A stretch of DNA of 64,000 bases from Xylanimonas ulmi (GTDB lineage Bacteria; Actinomycetota; Actinomycetes; Actinomycetales; Cellulomonadaceae): NCBI RefSeq assembly GCF_004216535.1, contig NZ_SGWX01000001.1, forward strand, positions 1,364,001 to 1,428,000, in the 5' to 3' direction. Shown one piece after another: positions 26,725-35,506 of the stretch. Both the position numbers and the translations under genes were made by a program. How positions within the stretch are numbered: the stretch's first letter is position 1; each line of letters opens with the position of its first letter. Under the pieces are notes generated by a model, which was given only the letters and a program-made list of their open reading frames with translations, was not told the origin of the DNA and made no database searches.

Positions 26725-28349
26725 TGCGCCAGCCCCGCCTCATACTCACCGCGGATCGTGTCGCCGCCGTTCGCCGCCCACGCCTTGATCGCGGCCTGCA
26801 GGTCCTTGACCGTCCCGCGCCCGGCGATGGCCTCCTTGGCGGCGTCGCTGACCGGTTGGGCCAGCGAGGCGCCCTTGTTGACGGCGGTGGGGCTGTAGAT
26901 GTTGGCGACGGGGTCGGCGACGGCGAGCGGGATGAGCGTCGAGTACGCCTCGTGCACCGTGCGGGTCTGCTCCTCGTTGCCCGCGTAGTAGACGGCCTGC
27001 TGCGGCGCGGCGAGGAACCTCCACGGCACGGCGACGTCGGCCTTGCCCGCGTCAGTCAGGATGGGGTTGCCGCCCGCGTCCATGGTGTAGTCGGCGCCCT
27101 CGACGCCGAAGTTGAGCAGGAGGTACTCCTCGGAGCCGAACGGCGCCGCGAGGAAGTTGGCGACCCTCAGCACCCGCTCGACGTGGTCAGCGGGCCCCTT
27201 TTTGACCATGACCGGGGCCAGGAGCACGTTGTCCTGGAACATCTGCGCCTGGCCGCCGTCGTGCCCGACGGGCTGGAACGGCAGCGGCCGGAACGCGTCG
27301 CTCGTCGAGCCCGCGTAGGTGGGGTAGCCCGGCAGGCCGTCGTAGATGAGGGCGGTCTGGCCACCGATGAAGGCGTTGAGCATCTGGTTCTTCTGCCACG
27401 CCTCCGAGCCGGGGACGATGTACCCGGCCGCATACGCCTTGGCGACGTATTCGATCATCGCGAGGTACTCGTCGGTCTCGATGTCCTTGACGAGCCTGCC
27501 GCCGTCCTGGCGCCAGCCCGGCGGCACGCGGAACATGCTGCGGAAGATCGCGAGCCCGAACCCGGACGAGCCCAGCGCCCACCGATTCCTGGCGGAGTCG
27601 GTCAGCTCACCCAACACCTCGAGGAACGCCTCGGCGTCGGCGATCTGGGAGAGGTCGGACACGCCGACGCCCTCGAACAGCGCCGCGTTGTGGAAGCCTG
27701 CGCCTGAGGTCACCCCGCGCGGGATCGGCAGGTAGTAGAGCTTGCCCGCGGCGACGCACTGGCTCCAGAACAGCTCGGGGATGGCGGCGAGATTGGGATA
27801 GGCGTTGACCGCGTCGCCGCCGAGGTGCTCGGTGAGGTCCGCGCACGCCGCCTCGAGGAACTGGGCGTGGTTCTGCTGTGCGGCCGAGGCGGGGTACATC
27901 ATCAGGTCGGGCAGGTCGCCCCCCGCCACGGTGGTGGCGAACCGCGCTCGGAAGTCGGCGTCGGAGACGGCGTCGATGTCCAGGACGCCGCCGAGCCGCC
28001 GCTCGACCTCCTGCCAGGCGGCGTTCTCGCCCTTCGGCGTGGGCACCGTCGAGAAGAACATCGACAGGGCGGCGACCGTCTCCCCCGCCAGCGGCGCCTC
28101 GGCGACCGACCGGAACGGCTTGGGGTAGGCGAAGTACCCCGGCGGGACCCCGGCCGCGGAGCCGGGCAGGTCCGGGCTCAGGCCCTGAAGCGGCGTGAAC
28201 CTCGGCAGCAGCACATCCTTGGCGTTCGAGACCCGGCCGGTGGCCGACGGGCTCGACCCGCAGGCCGCGAGGCCCGCGGCGAGGGCCGTGGCGCCGCTCA
28301 GCGCGAGGAAGCCGCGGCGGGACAGGAACGTGGGGGCGATGGCGGGCAC
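26721..28349 (-). CDS. Tat-exported lipoprotein, ABC sugar-binding protein (LplA-like)
   Basis: 542 residues from the GTG at 28349. The Tat signal SRRGFLALSG (Arg11-Arg12) is followed by a lipobox LAAC with Cys30, so the mature protein is a membrane-tethered lipoprotein. Large family-1 solute-binding protein, of the size and style of LplA-type binders for complex oligosaccharides. The GTG is preferred over an upstream start at 28385 because GGAG lies six bases before it. It partners the two permeases upstream in the operon. No ATPase is encoded here; such importers often borrow a shared MsmK-type ATPase. Confidence 0.85.
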   Translation of the reverse strand: MPAIAPTFLSRRGFLALSGATALAAGLAACGSSPSATGRVSNAKDVLLPRFTPLQGLSPDLPGSAAGVPPGYFAYPKPFRSVAEAPLAGETVAALSMFFSTVPTPKGENAAWQEVERRLGGVLDIDAVSDADFRARFATTVAGGDLPDLMMYPASAAQQNHAQFLEAACADLTEHLGGDAVNAYPNLAAIPELFWSQCVAAGKLYYLPIPRGVTSGAGFHNAALFEGVGVSDLSQIADAEAFLEVLGELTDSARNRWALGSSGFGLAIFRSMFRVPPGWRQDGGRLVKDIETDEYLAMIEYVAKAYAAGYIVPGSEAWQKNQMLNAFIGGQTALIYDGLPGYPTYAGSTSDAFRPLPFQPVGHDGGQAQMFQDNVLLAPVMVKKGPADHVERVLRVANFLAAPFGSEEYLLLNFGVEGADYTMDAGGNPILTDAGKADVAVPWRFLAAPQQAVYYAGNEEQTRTVHEAYSTLIPLAVADPVANIYSPTAVNKGASLAQPVSDAAKEAIAGRGTVKDLQAAIKAWAANGGDTIRGEYEAGLAQ

Positions 28350-28425
28350 GGGATGCTCCGTTCGTGAGGTGGTCCGTGGCGCCACGGCGAGGCCGGCCGT
28401 GGCGGTAGTGCCGCTCGTGGCGCGC

Positions 28426-29400
28426 TCAGCCCTTGACGGCGCCGGTGAGCACGCCCTTGGTGAAGTAGCGCTGCAGGAGGGGGTAGACGATGAGGATCGG
28501 CAGGAGGCTGACGACGACGACAGCCATCTGTAGGGCCTGGGAGGGCGCCGCGACCTCGGACGTCGCCGCGGTGTCGGCGACGGGCTGCCCGAGCAGCACG
28601 TACTGGCGCAGGATCATCGACACCGGCCACTGGTCCATGTCGAGGTAGAGCATGGCGTTGAAGAACGCGTTCCAGTACGCCACGCCGTAGAAGAGCGAGA
28701 TGACGGCGACCACGCCGCGCGACAGCGGCATGACGATGGTCGCCAGGATGCGCAGCTCGCCGGCGCCGTCGATCCGCGCGGCCTCGAACAGCTCGGCGGG
28801 CAGGCTCATGAAGAAGCTGCGCACCACGACGAGGTTGAACGCGGAGATGATCGTCGGCAGGATCACCGCGGCGTAGTGGCCGCGCAGCCCGAGCTCGCTG
28901 ACCACCAGGAAGCTCGGGATGATGCCCGCCGAGAAGAACATGGTGGCCAGCACCGACATCAGCCAGAACCGGCCCCCGACCACTCGGGGGCGCGAGAGCC
29001 CGTAGGCCATGAGCACCGTCAGGACGACGGAGCTGACGGTCCCCACGACGGTGATGCCGACGCTGCGCATCAGGGCCTCGGCGACGACGCCACCGCTGAA
29101 GACCTGCTCGTACGCGGCCAGGGTCGGGCGGCTCGGCCACAGGACGAGGCCGTTCTTCGCCGCGATCTCCTCTTGGGACGACAGACTCGTGGCCAGCACG
29201 GCGATCATCGGATAGGTGGTCACCAGGCAGATCACCACCAGGAGCAGCCCCTTGGCCGCGGATCCGGCCAGGCTCGGCTCCTCGTCCCATGCGGGGCGGT
29301 GGCGGTTGCGGCGCCGCGGCCGGACGCGTCGGCGCGCGTCCGGGCCGGGCGGTGTCAGGCCGGGTGCGGCTAACGGCGTGGAGCGGGTCATCGTGGTCAT
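28426..29400 (-). CDS. ABC sugar transporter permease, LplC/CarB-like
   Basis: 324 residues. A long basic N-terminal tail (about 40 residues, many Arg) and six transmembrane helices. The EAA loop for ATPase contact is visible as ELFEAARIDGAGELRILATI, and the C-terminus (LLQRYFTKGVLTGAVKG) is typical of LplC/CarB-type inner-membrane components. The ATG at 29400 overlaps the upstream permease stop (ATGA, 29397-29400); an ATG at 29391 is also possible. It forms the membrane channel with the 29397-30380 product. Confidence 0.88.
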   Translation of the reverse strand: MTTMTRSTPLAAPGLTPPGPDARRRVRPRRRNRHRPAWDEEPSLAGSAAKGLLLVVICLVTTYPMIAVLATSLSSQEEIAAKNGLVLWPSRPTLAAYEQVFSGGVVAEALMRSVGITVVGTVSSVVLTVLMAYGLSRPRVVGGRFWLMSVLATMFFSAGIIPSFLVVSELGLRGHYAAVILPTIISAFNLVVVRSFFMSLPAELFEAARIDGAGELRILATIVMPLSRGVVAVISLFYGVAYWNAFFNAMLYLDMDQWPVSMILRQYVLLGQPVADTAATSEVAAPSQALQMAVVVVSLLPILIVYPLLQRYFTKGVLTGAVKG

Positions 29401-30380
29401 CTGCGGTAGATCCCGTCTTGGCCGAAGAGGTGGGCGAGCTTGTTGGCGCCCAGGACGAGCCCGAAGCCGACGATGCCTTTGACCAGTCCGACGGCGGCGG
29501 CGGGGCCCCACGCGCCGTCCTGGATGCCGTGGTAGTAGACCCACGTGTCGAGCACCTCGGCCGCGGCGGGTCCGACCGCATCGCGCTGGAGGATGATCTG
29601 CTCGAAGCCGACCGACAGGATCGTCCCGATCTGGAGGATCAGCAGCAGGATGATCACGGGCATGATGGCCGGCAGGCTCACGTGCCAGATGCGTCGCCAT
29701 TTGCCGGCGCCGTCGATGACGGCGGCCTCCTGCAGCTCGCCGCTGACGTTGGCCAGCGCCGCGAGGAAGATGATCGTCCCCCACCCGGCGTCCTTCCAGA
29801 TCAGCTCGAGGACGATGAGGAACGGGAAGAACTCCGGGGTCGTCGTCGCCGAGAACCCGGACACGCCCACCGCGTCGAGCAGGTGCGTGACCACGCCCAT
29901 CGGCCCGAGGATCTGCGTGAAGATCGAGACCAGCAGCACCCAGCCGATGAAGTGCGGCAGGTACACCACGGACTGGACGAACGTGCGCAGCCGCGGCGTC
30001 ATGACGCTGTTGAGCAGCAGCGCCAGGAGGATCGGCACGGGGAAGAAGAGCACGAGCTGCAGCACCGTGATGACGAGCGTGTTGCGCACCGCGTGGTAGA
30101 AGGTCGGGTCGGCGAAGACCTCCGCGAAGTTCCGCAGGCCGACCCAGGCGCTGTCGGTGATGCCCAGGTACGGCTGGTAGTCCAGGAACGCGATGACGTT
30201 CCCGGCCAGGGGCAGCCACTGGAACACGGCGAAGTACACGAAGCCCGGCAGGATCATCGCGAGCAGCACGCCGTCGCGCCTGATGCGGGCCGTCAGCGGC
30301 GCCCGGCGCCGACGGGCCGGGTCGGCCCTTGGGGGGCCCGAGCCGCCGACAGTCTCCGTCCCCACCTCAGCCACCGCCAT
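29397..30380 (-). CDS. ABC sugar transporter permease, LplB-like
   Basis: 327 residues with six transmembrane helices. The first is LLAMILPGFVYFAVFQWLPL, and the EAA loop reads ELQEAAVIDGAGKWRRIWHV. The C-terminus (LVLGANKLAHLFGQDGIYRR) is diagnostic of LplB/YtcP-type permeases for complex oligosaccharides. The ATG at 30380 has AAGGAG seven bases upstream, so the longer frame to 30401 is rejected. It is the first gene of the leftward operon behind LacI-type operators. Confidence 0.88.
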   Translation of the reverse strand: MAVAEVGTETVGGSGPPRADPARRRRAPLTARIRRDGVLLAMILPGFVYFAVFQWLPLAGNVIAFLDYQPYLGITDSAWVGLRNFAEVFADPTFYHAVRNTLVITVLQLVLFFPVPILLALLLNSVMTPRLRTFVQSVVYLPHFIGWVLLVSIFTQILGPMGVVTHLLDAVGVSGFSATTTPEFFPFLIVLELIWKDAGWGTIIFLAALANVSGELQEAAVIDGAGKWRRIWHVSLPAIMPVIILLLILQIGTILSVGFEQIILQRDAVGPAAAEVLDTWVYYHGIQDGAWGPAAAVGLVKGIVGFGLVLGANKLAHLFGQDGIYRR

Positions 30381-30415
30381 CGCACGTCTCCTTCGCCGCA
30401 CTCGCAGTCACAAAC

Positions 30416-30429
30416 AGCAACCGCTTGCT
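30416..30429. promoter_or_regulatory. LacI-type operator 1
   Basis: AGCAACCGCTTGCT has perfect AGCAA/TTGCT arms around CCGC, close to the LacI-family consensus with a central CG. It lies 36 bases upstream of the first permease start, placed to repress the leftward operon. Confidence 0.65.
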
Positions 30430-30475
30430 ACTTCGAAAGACCGTAGGTTCGCGGAAATGAACGTGTCAACGAAAC

Positions 30476-30492
30476 GATCAGGTGACCTGATC
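30476..30492. promoter_or_regulatory. 17-base perfect inverted repeat in the divergent promoter
   Basis: GATCAGGTGACCTGATC has two perfect 8-base arms around one base. It abuts LacI operator 2. It does not match the LacI consensus, so a second regulator may bind here. Confidence 0.5.
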
Positions 30493-30504
30493 GCAAGCGC
30501 TTGC
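30493..30504. promoter_or_regulatory. LacI-type operator 2
   Basis: GCAAGCGCTTGC is a perfect 12-base palindrome matching the LacI-family form GCAANCGNTTGC. It lies 30 bases before the dehydrogenase start at 30535 and about 75 bases from operator 1, so looping or joint repression of both directions is possible. Confidence 0.72.
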
Positions 30505-30534
30505 TATGGTGCGGCTACCGTGCGAAGGAGAGCC

Positions 30535-31539
30535 ATGCCGAGCCACCGGCCACCAGCGCTGCTGCTGATGAACGACGACACCTACACGACCGCCTTCCGC
30601 CGCGGCGCCCACGCCACCATGAGCGCGCGCCTGCGCCTGCTGGCGCCGGGCGCCGTCACCGACCTCGACCAGGTCGCCGACCTCCTCGACCGCGTCGAGG
30701 TCCTGGTGACCGGTTGGGGCGTCCCCCGCCTGGACGCCGACTCCCTGGCGCGCATGCCGCGCCTGCGCGCGCTCTTCCACGCCGCCGGGACCATCCGCAC
30801 CTTCCTCGCCCCGAGCGCGTTGGAGTCCGGGCTGACCGTGAGCGCCGCCGCGCACGCCAACGCCGGCCCGGTCGCGGAGTTCGCGTTCGCCCAGATCGTG
30901 CTCGCGCTCAAGCGTGTCGGGCGCCTCACCGCCCGGTTCCGCGCCCAACGCCGTCCGCGCGACCTGTCCGGCATGCCCACGCTGGGCGCCCACGGGGTGA
31001 CGGTCGGCGTGGTGGGCGCCTCGCACATCGGCCGACGCCTCATCGAGCGTCTGCACACCCTCGACGCCGAGGTGCTCCTCGCGGACCCCTACGTCACCGC
31101 GGCCGAGGCCGCCGCGCTGGGCGCCGAACCGGTCACGCTCGACGCCCTGTGCGCGCGCAGCGACGTGGTGACCTTGCACGCGCCGCTCACCCCCGCCACG
31201 ATCGGGCTCGTCGGAGCACCGCAGCTGGCCCGGATGCGCGACGGCGCGATCCTCGTCAACACCTCGCGCGGCGCCGTCGTCGACCACGCCGCCCTGGCGC
31301 CCCACCTCATCTCGGGGCGCCTGGACGCGTGGCTCGACGTCACCGACCCCGAGCCGCTGCCGGCCGACTCACCGCTGTGGGATCTGCCCAATGTCGTCCT
31401 GACCCCGCACCTGGCCGGAGCGCTCGGCAACGAGGTCTCGCGGCTCGGCGACCAGGCAGTGGCCGAACTCGTGCGCTTCCTCGACGGCGAGCCGTTGCGG
31501 CATCAGGTCCACGCCGCCGACCTCGCCCGGATCGCCTGA
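30535..31539 (+). CDS. D-isomer-specific 2-hydroxyacid dehydrogenase
   Basis: 334 residues. The Rossmann NAD-binding part shows GVTVGVVGASHIGRRLIERL; note GASHIG where most members have GxGxxG followed by a Ser/Arg pattern. The substrate Arg lies in VNTSRGAVVDHAAL, an acidic residue in DVTDPEPLP, and the catalytic His in LTPHLAGAL. It would reduce a 2-oxo acid or oxidise a D-2-hydroxy acid, possibly a sugar-acid fragment made by the divergent operon. The ATG at 30535 follows GAAGGAGA. It is coupled to lacI by a TGATG overlap. Confidence 0.82.
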   Translation: MPSHRPPALLLMNDDTYTTAFRRGAHATMSARLRLLAPGAVTDLDQVADLLDRVEVLVTGWGVPRLDADSLARMPRLRALFHAAGTIRTFLAPSALESGLTVSAAAHANAGPVAEFAFAQIVLALKRVGRLTARFRAQRRPRDLSGMPTLGAHGVTVGVVGASHIGRRLIERLHTLDAEVLLADPYVTAAEAAALGAEPVTLDALCARSDVVTLHAPLTPATIGLVGAPQLARMRDGAILVNTSRGAVVDHAALAPHLISGRLDAWLDVTDPEPLPADSPLWDLPNVVLTPHLAGALGNEVSRLGDQAVAELVRFLDGEPLRHQVHAADLARIA

Positions 31540-32618
31540 TGCCCGCCGCACCGCGCGCGGGCGTCACCCTCGCCGACGTCGCCGCCGCCGCGCAGGTCTC
31601 GACCGCCACCGTCTCGCGCGTCCTGTCGGGCAACTACCCGGTCGCGGCGCGCACGCGCGCCCGCGTCACGCAGGCCGTCGCGGACCTCGGGTACGTGATG
31701 AACGTCAACGCACGCGCGCTCGCGCGCTCGCGAACCTCGACGATCGGCATCGTCGTGCAGGACGTCGCCGAGCCGTTCTTCGGGCACATCGCACGCGGTG
31801 TCGAGCGCCGCGCCGCCGAGCTCGGCCTGGCGTGCCTCATCATGGCCTCGCGCGGGTCCAAGGAGCGCGAGCTCGAGCTCGTCGACCTGCTGCGCTCCTA
31901 CCGCGCGGGCGGGGTGATCCTCGTGGGCGGGGCCACCGACGACCGCGGCTACCGCACCAAGCTCGCCCACCGCGCCCGCGCGCTGGCCGATGAGGGCGGG
32001 ATCCTCGTCCTGTGCGGCAGGCCGCCGCTGGGCGACGGCGCTCCGACGCGCAGCGTCGGCTACGACAACGAGGGCGGCGCGTTCGCCGTCACGAGCCACC
32101 TGCTGGCCCAGGGCCACCGCCGGATCGCCTACGTCGGCGGACCGCCCCGGCTCTCGACGCACACGCACCGCCTGGCCGGCTACCGCCGCGCGCTGGAGCA
32201 GCACGGCGTCGCCTGGGACGACGACCTCGTCCACGTCGGGCGGTTCGACGCGGCCTTCGGGCGCGCCACCGTCGCCGGCCTGCTGCGTCACGGGCTCGCG
32301 GCGACGGCTGTGTTTGCCGCCAATGACGAGGTCGCCGTGGGGGTGTATGAGGCCGCCGAGGAGGCGGGCGTCGCGATCCCCGGCGACCTGTCCGTGGTCG
32401 GCTACGACGACGTCCCCGTCGCCACCCACCTGCGCCCCCGCCTGACCACGGTGTCGGTGCCGCTCGAGGAGCTCGGCCGCCGGGCGGCCGAGCTGTGCGT
32501 CGCCGACGGCGCGGACGCCGTCGACGCCGTGGTCGGCACACGGCTCGTGGTGCGCGACTCGGTCGCGGCCCCGCGCGCCGCGACCGAGCCCGGCGCGCTC
32601 AGTTCAGCCGAATCATGA
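31539..32618 (+). CDS. LacI-family transcriptional repressor of the oligosaccharide locus
   Basis: 359 residues. The N-terminal helix-turn-helix (VTLADVAAAAQVSTATVSRVLSG, with hinge YVMNVNARALARSRT) precedes a periplasmic-binding-protein-like sugar domain (IGIVVQDVAEPFFGHIARGV to about 330). The ATG at 31539 overlaps the dehydrogenase stop. It is downstream of operators 1 and 2 and so likely autoregulates as well as controlling the importer operon. The inducer is probably a sugar from the imported oligosaccharide. The 3' end overlaps the convergent idonate-dehydrogenase-like gene by 20 bases. Confidence 0.85.
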   Translation: MPAAPRAGVTLADVAAAAQVSTATVSRVLSGNYPVAARTRARVTQAVADLGYVMNVNARALARSRTSTIGIVVQDVAEPFFGHIARGVERRAAELGLACLIMASRGSKERELELVDLLRSYRAGGVILVGGATDDRGYRTKLAHRARALADEGGILVLCGRPPLGDGAPTRSVGYDNEGGAFAVTSHLLAQGHRRIAYVGGPPRLSTHTHRLAGYRRALEQHGVAWDDDLVHVGRFDAAFGRATVAGLLRHGLAATAVFAANDEVAVGVYEAAEEAGVAIPGDLSVVGYDDVPVATHLRPRLTTVSVPLEELGRRAAELCVADGADAVDAVVGTRLVVRDSVAAPRAATEPGALSSAES

Positions 32619-33618
32619 TCTTCCCGCCGATCGTCGGGTCGTCCGCGGCCCGCAGCGCCGTCTCGGCGGCGTCGATGCCGAACGCGCCGCCGACGACCGC
32701 CTGGACGTCGAGCCCCTGCGCGATCGCGTCGATCGCGTCGTCGATCTCGTCGACGAACCCGTAGGACCCGACCCACGACAGCTCACGGTTGACGAGGTCC
32801 GCCAGGGCGCTGGGGACGGGCGTGTCCGGCAGATGCCCGACCTGGACGACGACGCCGCCGCGGGCCGCGGCGCGCAGCACGCTGGCCAGCGCGCCGGGGT
32901 CCCCGGACGCCTCGAACACCACCTCGACGTCCTGCGGCAGGTCGTCGTCACGCGGGTCGACGACGGCGTCGGCGCCCATCGCCCGGGCGATCCGTCGGGC
33001 CGGGTAGGACACGTCGGCGGCCAGGACCGTCCGCGCTCCCGCGTTCCGCGCGGCCGCGACGAGCAGCGAGCCGAGCGGGCCGCATCCGTTGATGAGCACG
33101 TCCCGGCCGATGAGCGACCCGGCTCGCTCCACCGCGTGCATCGCGACGGCCAGCGGCTCGGCGAGCGCGCCCTCGAGCGTCGAGACGTGCTCGGGCAGCG
33201 GCCTGACCTGGTCGGCCCGCACCGCCTTGAGCTGGCTGAAACCGCCGTCGGTGTGCGGCGCCAGCGCGGCGGACCCGAAGTAGCGCACCTGCGAGTACAG
33301 ATTGGTCCGCCCCGCCATGCGCGGCGGCATCGTCCCGTCACCGACCAGCGTCGCTGGATGGAACGTCACAGCCTGCCCGATCTGCGCGCACTGGGCGTGA
33401 CGCCCGAGCCCGATGACGGTGCCCGCGACCTCGTGCCCGAGGATGAGCGGATGGCGCAGCAGCGCCGATCCCGAGCGCCCGTGCTTCCAGTAGGACACGT
33501 CAGCGGGGCAGATGCCTCCCCACTCCATCGCCACGAGCACTTCGCCGTCGCCCGGCACCGGATCGGGGCGCTCCTCGACCCTCAGGTCGCCCGGGCCGTG
33601 GACGCGCACGGCCTTCAT
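32599..33618 (-). CDS. L-idonate 5-dehydrogenase-like medium-chain dehydrogenase
   Basis: 339 residues of the zinc-type medium-chain dehydrogenase group, closest in style to IdnD (RYFGSAALAPHTDGGFSQLK, LAEPLAVAMHAVE). The catalytic zinc ligands appear kept (GGICPADVSYW with Cys; LILGHEVAG with His/Glu), and the coenzyme motif is NGCGPLGSL. The usual four-cysteine structural zinc loop is absent: the region TFHPATLVGDGTMPPRM has no cysteine. The start is the ATG at 33618, without a clear ribosome site; a long upstream extension is rejected. It is divergent from a GntR regulator. It likely oxidises a sugar acid or polyol. Confidence 0.78.
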   Translation of the reverse strand: MKAVRVHGPGDLRVEERPDPVPGDGEVLVAMEWGGICPADVSYWKHGRSGSALLRHPLILGHEVAGTVIGLGRHAQCAQIGQAVTFHPATLVGDGTMPPRMAGRTNLYSQVRYFGSAALAPHTDGGFSQLKAVRADQVRPLPEHVSTLEGALAEPLAVAMHAVERAGSLIGRDVLINGCGPLGSLLVAAARNAGARTVLAADVSYPARRIARAMGADAVVDPRDDDLPQDVEVVFEASGDPGALASVLRAAARGGVVVQVGHLPDTPVPSALADLVNRELSWVGSYGFVDEIDDAIDAIAQGLDVQAVVGGAFGIDAAETALRAADDPTIGGKIMIRLN

Positions 33619-33925
33619 GCCGCGACCCGCGTCCGGTCGTGTGCGGCATGTCGACTGGCCCGGCCCACGGCTCCATGACAGTCCACGCCCCCTGTGATGC
33701 CTCGTCGCATCGTCAGTCACTCCTTGCTCCGGCTCCGTCGCCGGTTGTTGGCATCCCCTCAGCGGAGGGAGGCTGGAGTCGTTCGGGCGGCCCCCTGGCT
33801 CGCCCACCCAGCCCCTCTGCGCACTGGCACCAGGAGATATATCAGTGCTCGTACGTCACCGCAATCCGCTGGCGCTCGCGTTCGGTAGCATGCGAGCCAT
33901 GCCGACGACGCCAGGGGGACGGACT
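33619..33925. promoter_or_regulatory. Divergent promoter region between idonate-dehydrogenase-like and GntR genes
   Basis: 307 bases without a supported gene. A perfect 8-base palindrome GATATATC at 33836-33843 lies in a locally AT-rich patch and could be a GntR operator near the regulator promoter. The rest holds no repeat or RNA that I recognise. Confidence 0.35.
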
Positions 33926-34645
33926 GTGCCACCGTCACGGACCAACGCTGAGGCCGTGCACGCGCAGCTGCGCCGACGCGTCGTCGAGCTCGACCTGGCG
34001 CCGGGCTCGCCAGTGTCGGTCAACGACCTGGCCGCGTCGCTGGGCGTGTCGCGAACCCCGGTGCGCGAGAGCCTGATCCGGCTCGCCGACGAGGGGCTGG
34101 TCATGGTCTTCCCGAAGGTGGGCACCTTCGTCGCACGCATCGACCCCCAGCAGGTCGCCGACGCCCAGTTCCTGCGCGAGGCGGTCGAACTCGCCTCACT
34201 CGCCTCACTCGCCTCGCAGCCGCTCGACGACGACGCCGTGGCCGCACTGCGCGAGAACGTCGCCGCGCAGTATGCCAGCGGCGACCGCCTCGACGACTTC
34301 CTCACCCTGGGCGAGGACTTCCACCGCGGTCTGCTCGCGCTCGCGGGGCACGCGGGCGCATGGACGGCCATCGCCGCCGCGCAGGCCCACCTCGACCGCG
34401 CCCGCCGCCTCAGTCTTCAGACGACGCCGGCGCCTGCGCTCGTCCACGAGCACGACGCCATCCTGCGCGCCGTCATCGCCGGCGACGCCGAGGAGGCCGC
34501 GAGCCTCATGCGCTCTCACCTGCGCGCCGTCTTCACGGACATCGAGCAGGTCCGGGCACGCTCACCCCAGTTCTTCGGCTCGGCGCAGGACGCGCCACCG
34601 GTGCGGCGCAGTGTCACCGTCTGGGGAGACCGGCCCGGCTCGTAG
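33926..34645 (+). CDS. GntR-family (FCD) regulator
   Basis: 239 residues from the GTG at 33926, which has AGGGGGA six to seven bases upstream. ATG at 33899 is the alternative, with no ribosome site. Winged helix VSVNDLAASLGVSRTPVRES and an FCD helical domain with EDFHRGLLAL, VHEHDAILRAV and MRSHLRAVF supplying metal-binding histidines. A triple 9-base repeat (34193-34217) encodes Leu-Ala-Ser three times. It is divergent from the idonate-dehydrogenase-like gene, its probable target; the effector is likely a sugar acid. The C-terminus ends with SVTVWGDRPGS after the domain. Confidence 0.78.
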   Translation: MPPSRTNAEAVHAQLRRRVVELDLAPGSPVSVNDLAASLGVSRTPVRESLIRLADEGLVMVFPKVGTFVARIDPQQVADAQFLREAVELASLASLASQPLDDDAVAALRENVAAQYASGDRLDDFLTLGEDFHRGLLALAGHAGAWTAIAAAQAHLDRARRLSLQTTPAPALVHEHDAILRAVIAGDAEEAASLMRSHLRAVFTDIEQVRARSPQFFGSAQDAPPVRRSVTVWGDRPGS

Positions 34646-34764
34646 CGGGCGACCGACGCCGACGGCGCGGCGCCACGGGCGTCACGCGCGCCCCGGGCGC
34701 CCCGGGCGAGCAGGCGAGCAGGCGGTCACGGCGCGTCAGCCACGAACGTGAGGGTGGCGCTCGA

Positions 34765-34800
34765 CTGAACGCACGTTTAGGCTATGAAACATGCGTTCAG
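34765..34800. promoter_or_regulatory. TetR operator overlapping the regulator start codon
   Basis: Fourteen-base arms CTGAACGCACGTTT (34765-34778) and AAACATGCGTTCAG (34787-34800) form an inverted repeat with one mismatch and an 8-base centre. The right arm contains the ATG at 34791. A bound TetR dimer would cover the promoter/start of its own gene and the exporter genes behind it. Confidence 0.7.
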
Positions 34801-35465
34801 CCCGCAGCCGTGATGACGACCTGACCACCCGCGCGCGCATCCGCGACGCCGCGGTGGCGCGCTTCGCCACCGACGGCTTCGGCGCCTCGGTCCGCACGGT
34901 GGCGGGCGACGCCGGGGTCAGCGCCGCCCTGGTCATCCACCACTTCGGGTCCAAGGACGCGCTGCGCGCCGAGTGCGACGCACACGTGCTCGCGCAGGTG
35001 CGCGAGGCCAAGCTCGCCACCATCGACCGCGCCGCAGGCGGCACGAGCTTCCTGGAGGCGTTCGCCTCCGCCGACGCGTACGCGCCGCTGGTGGGCTACG
35101 TGCTGCGCTCGCTGCAGGAGGGCGGGACGGTCGGTCAGGCGTTCGTCGAGCACCTGCTCGCCGACGCCGAGGCGTACACGGCCCAGGCGGTGGCCTCGGG
35201 CCTGGCCGTCCCCAGCCGCGACGAGCGGGCCCGTGTCCGCTATCTGACGCTGTCGTCGCTCGGCGCGCTGCTGCTGTCGGTCACGCTCAACCCCCCGCAG
35301 GACCCCGGCGACCTGACCGCGTACGTGCGCCGCTTCTTCTCCGAGTCGTACCTGCCGATCCTCGAGCTGTACACCGAGGGCTTCCTGACGACCCGCCGCA
35401 TGCTCGACGACTACCTCGAGTTCGTGCCCGACCCGCCGGGCGCGCTCCCCGACCAGACGGCCTGA
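34791..35465 (+). CDS. TetR-family repressor of the adjacent ABC exporter
   Basis: 224 residues. N-terminal three-helix DNA-binding domain (about 12-60) with [20 protein letters not shown], and a helical ligand domain after it. The ATG at 34791 lies inside its own operator, which suggests a short or no leader. The ABC ATPase follows after 41 bases, so the three genes form an operon that is probably derepressed by the exported compound. Confidence 0.82.
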   Translation: MRSARSRDDDLTTRARIRDAAVARFATDGFGASVRTVAGDAGVSAALVIHHFGSKDALRAECDAHVLAQVREAKLATIDRAAGGTSFLEAFASADAYAPLVGYVLRSLQEGGTVGQAFVEHLLADAEAYTAQAVASGLAVPSRDERARVRYLTLSSLGALLLSVTLNPPQDPGDLTAYVRRFFSESYLPILELYTEGFLTTRRMLDDYLEFVPDPPGALPDQTA

Positions 35466-35506
35466 CGCATCCCATCCCAGCCTCATCCCCCACCCAAGGA
35501 ACCCCC

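Noticed and set aside
34193-34217. Triple 9-base tandem repeat as a possible mobile or CRISPR-like array
   Set aside because: It is in frame inside the GntR gene and encodes Leu-Ala-Ser repeats only.
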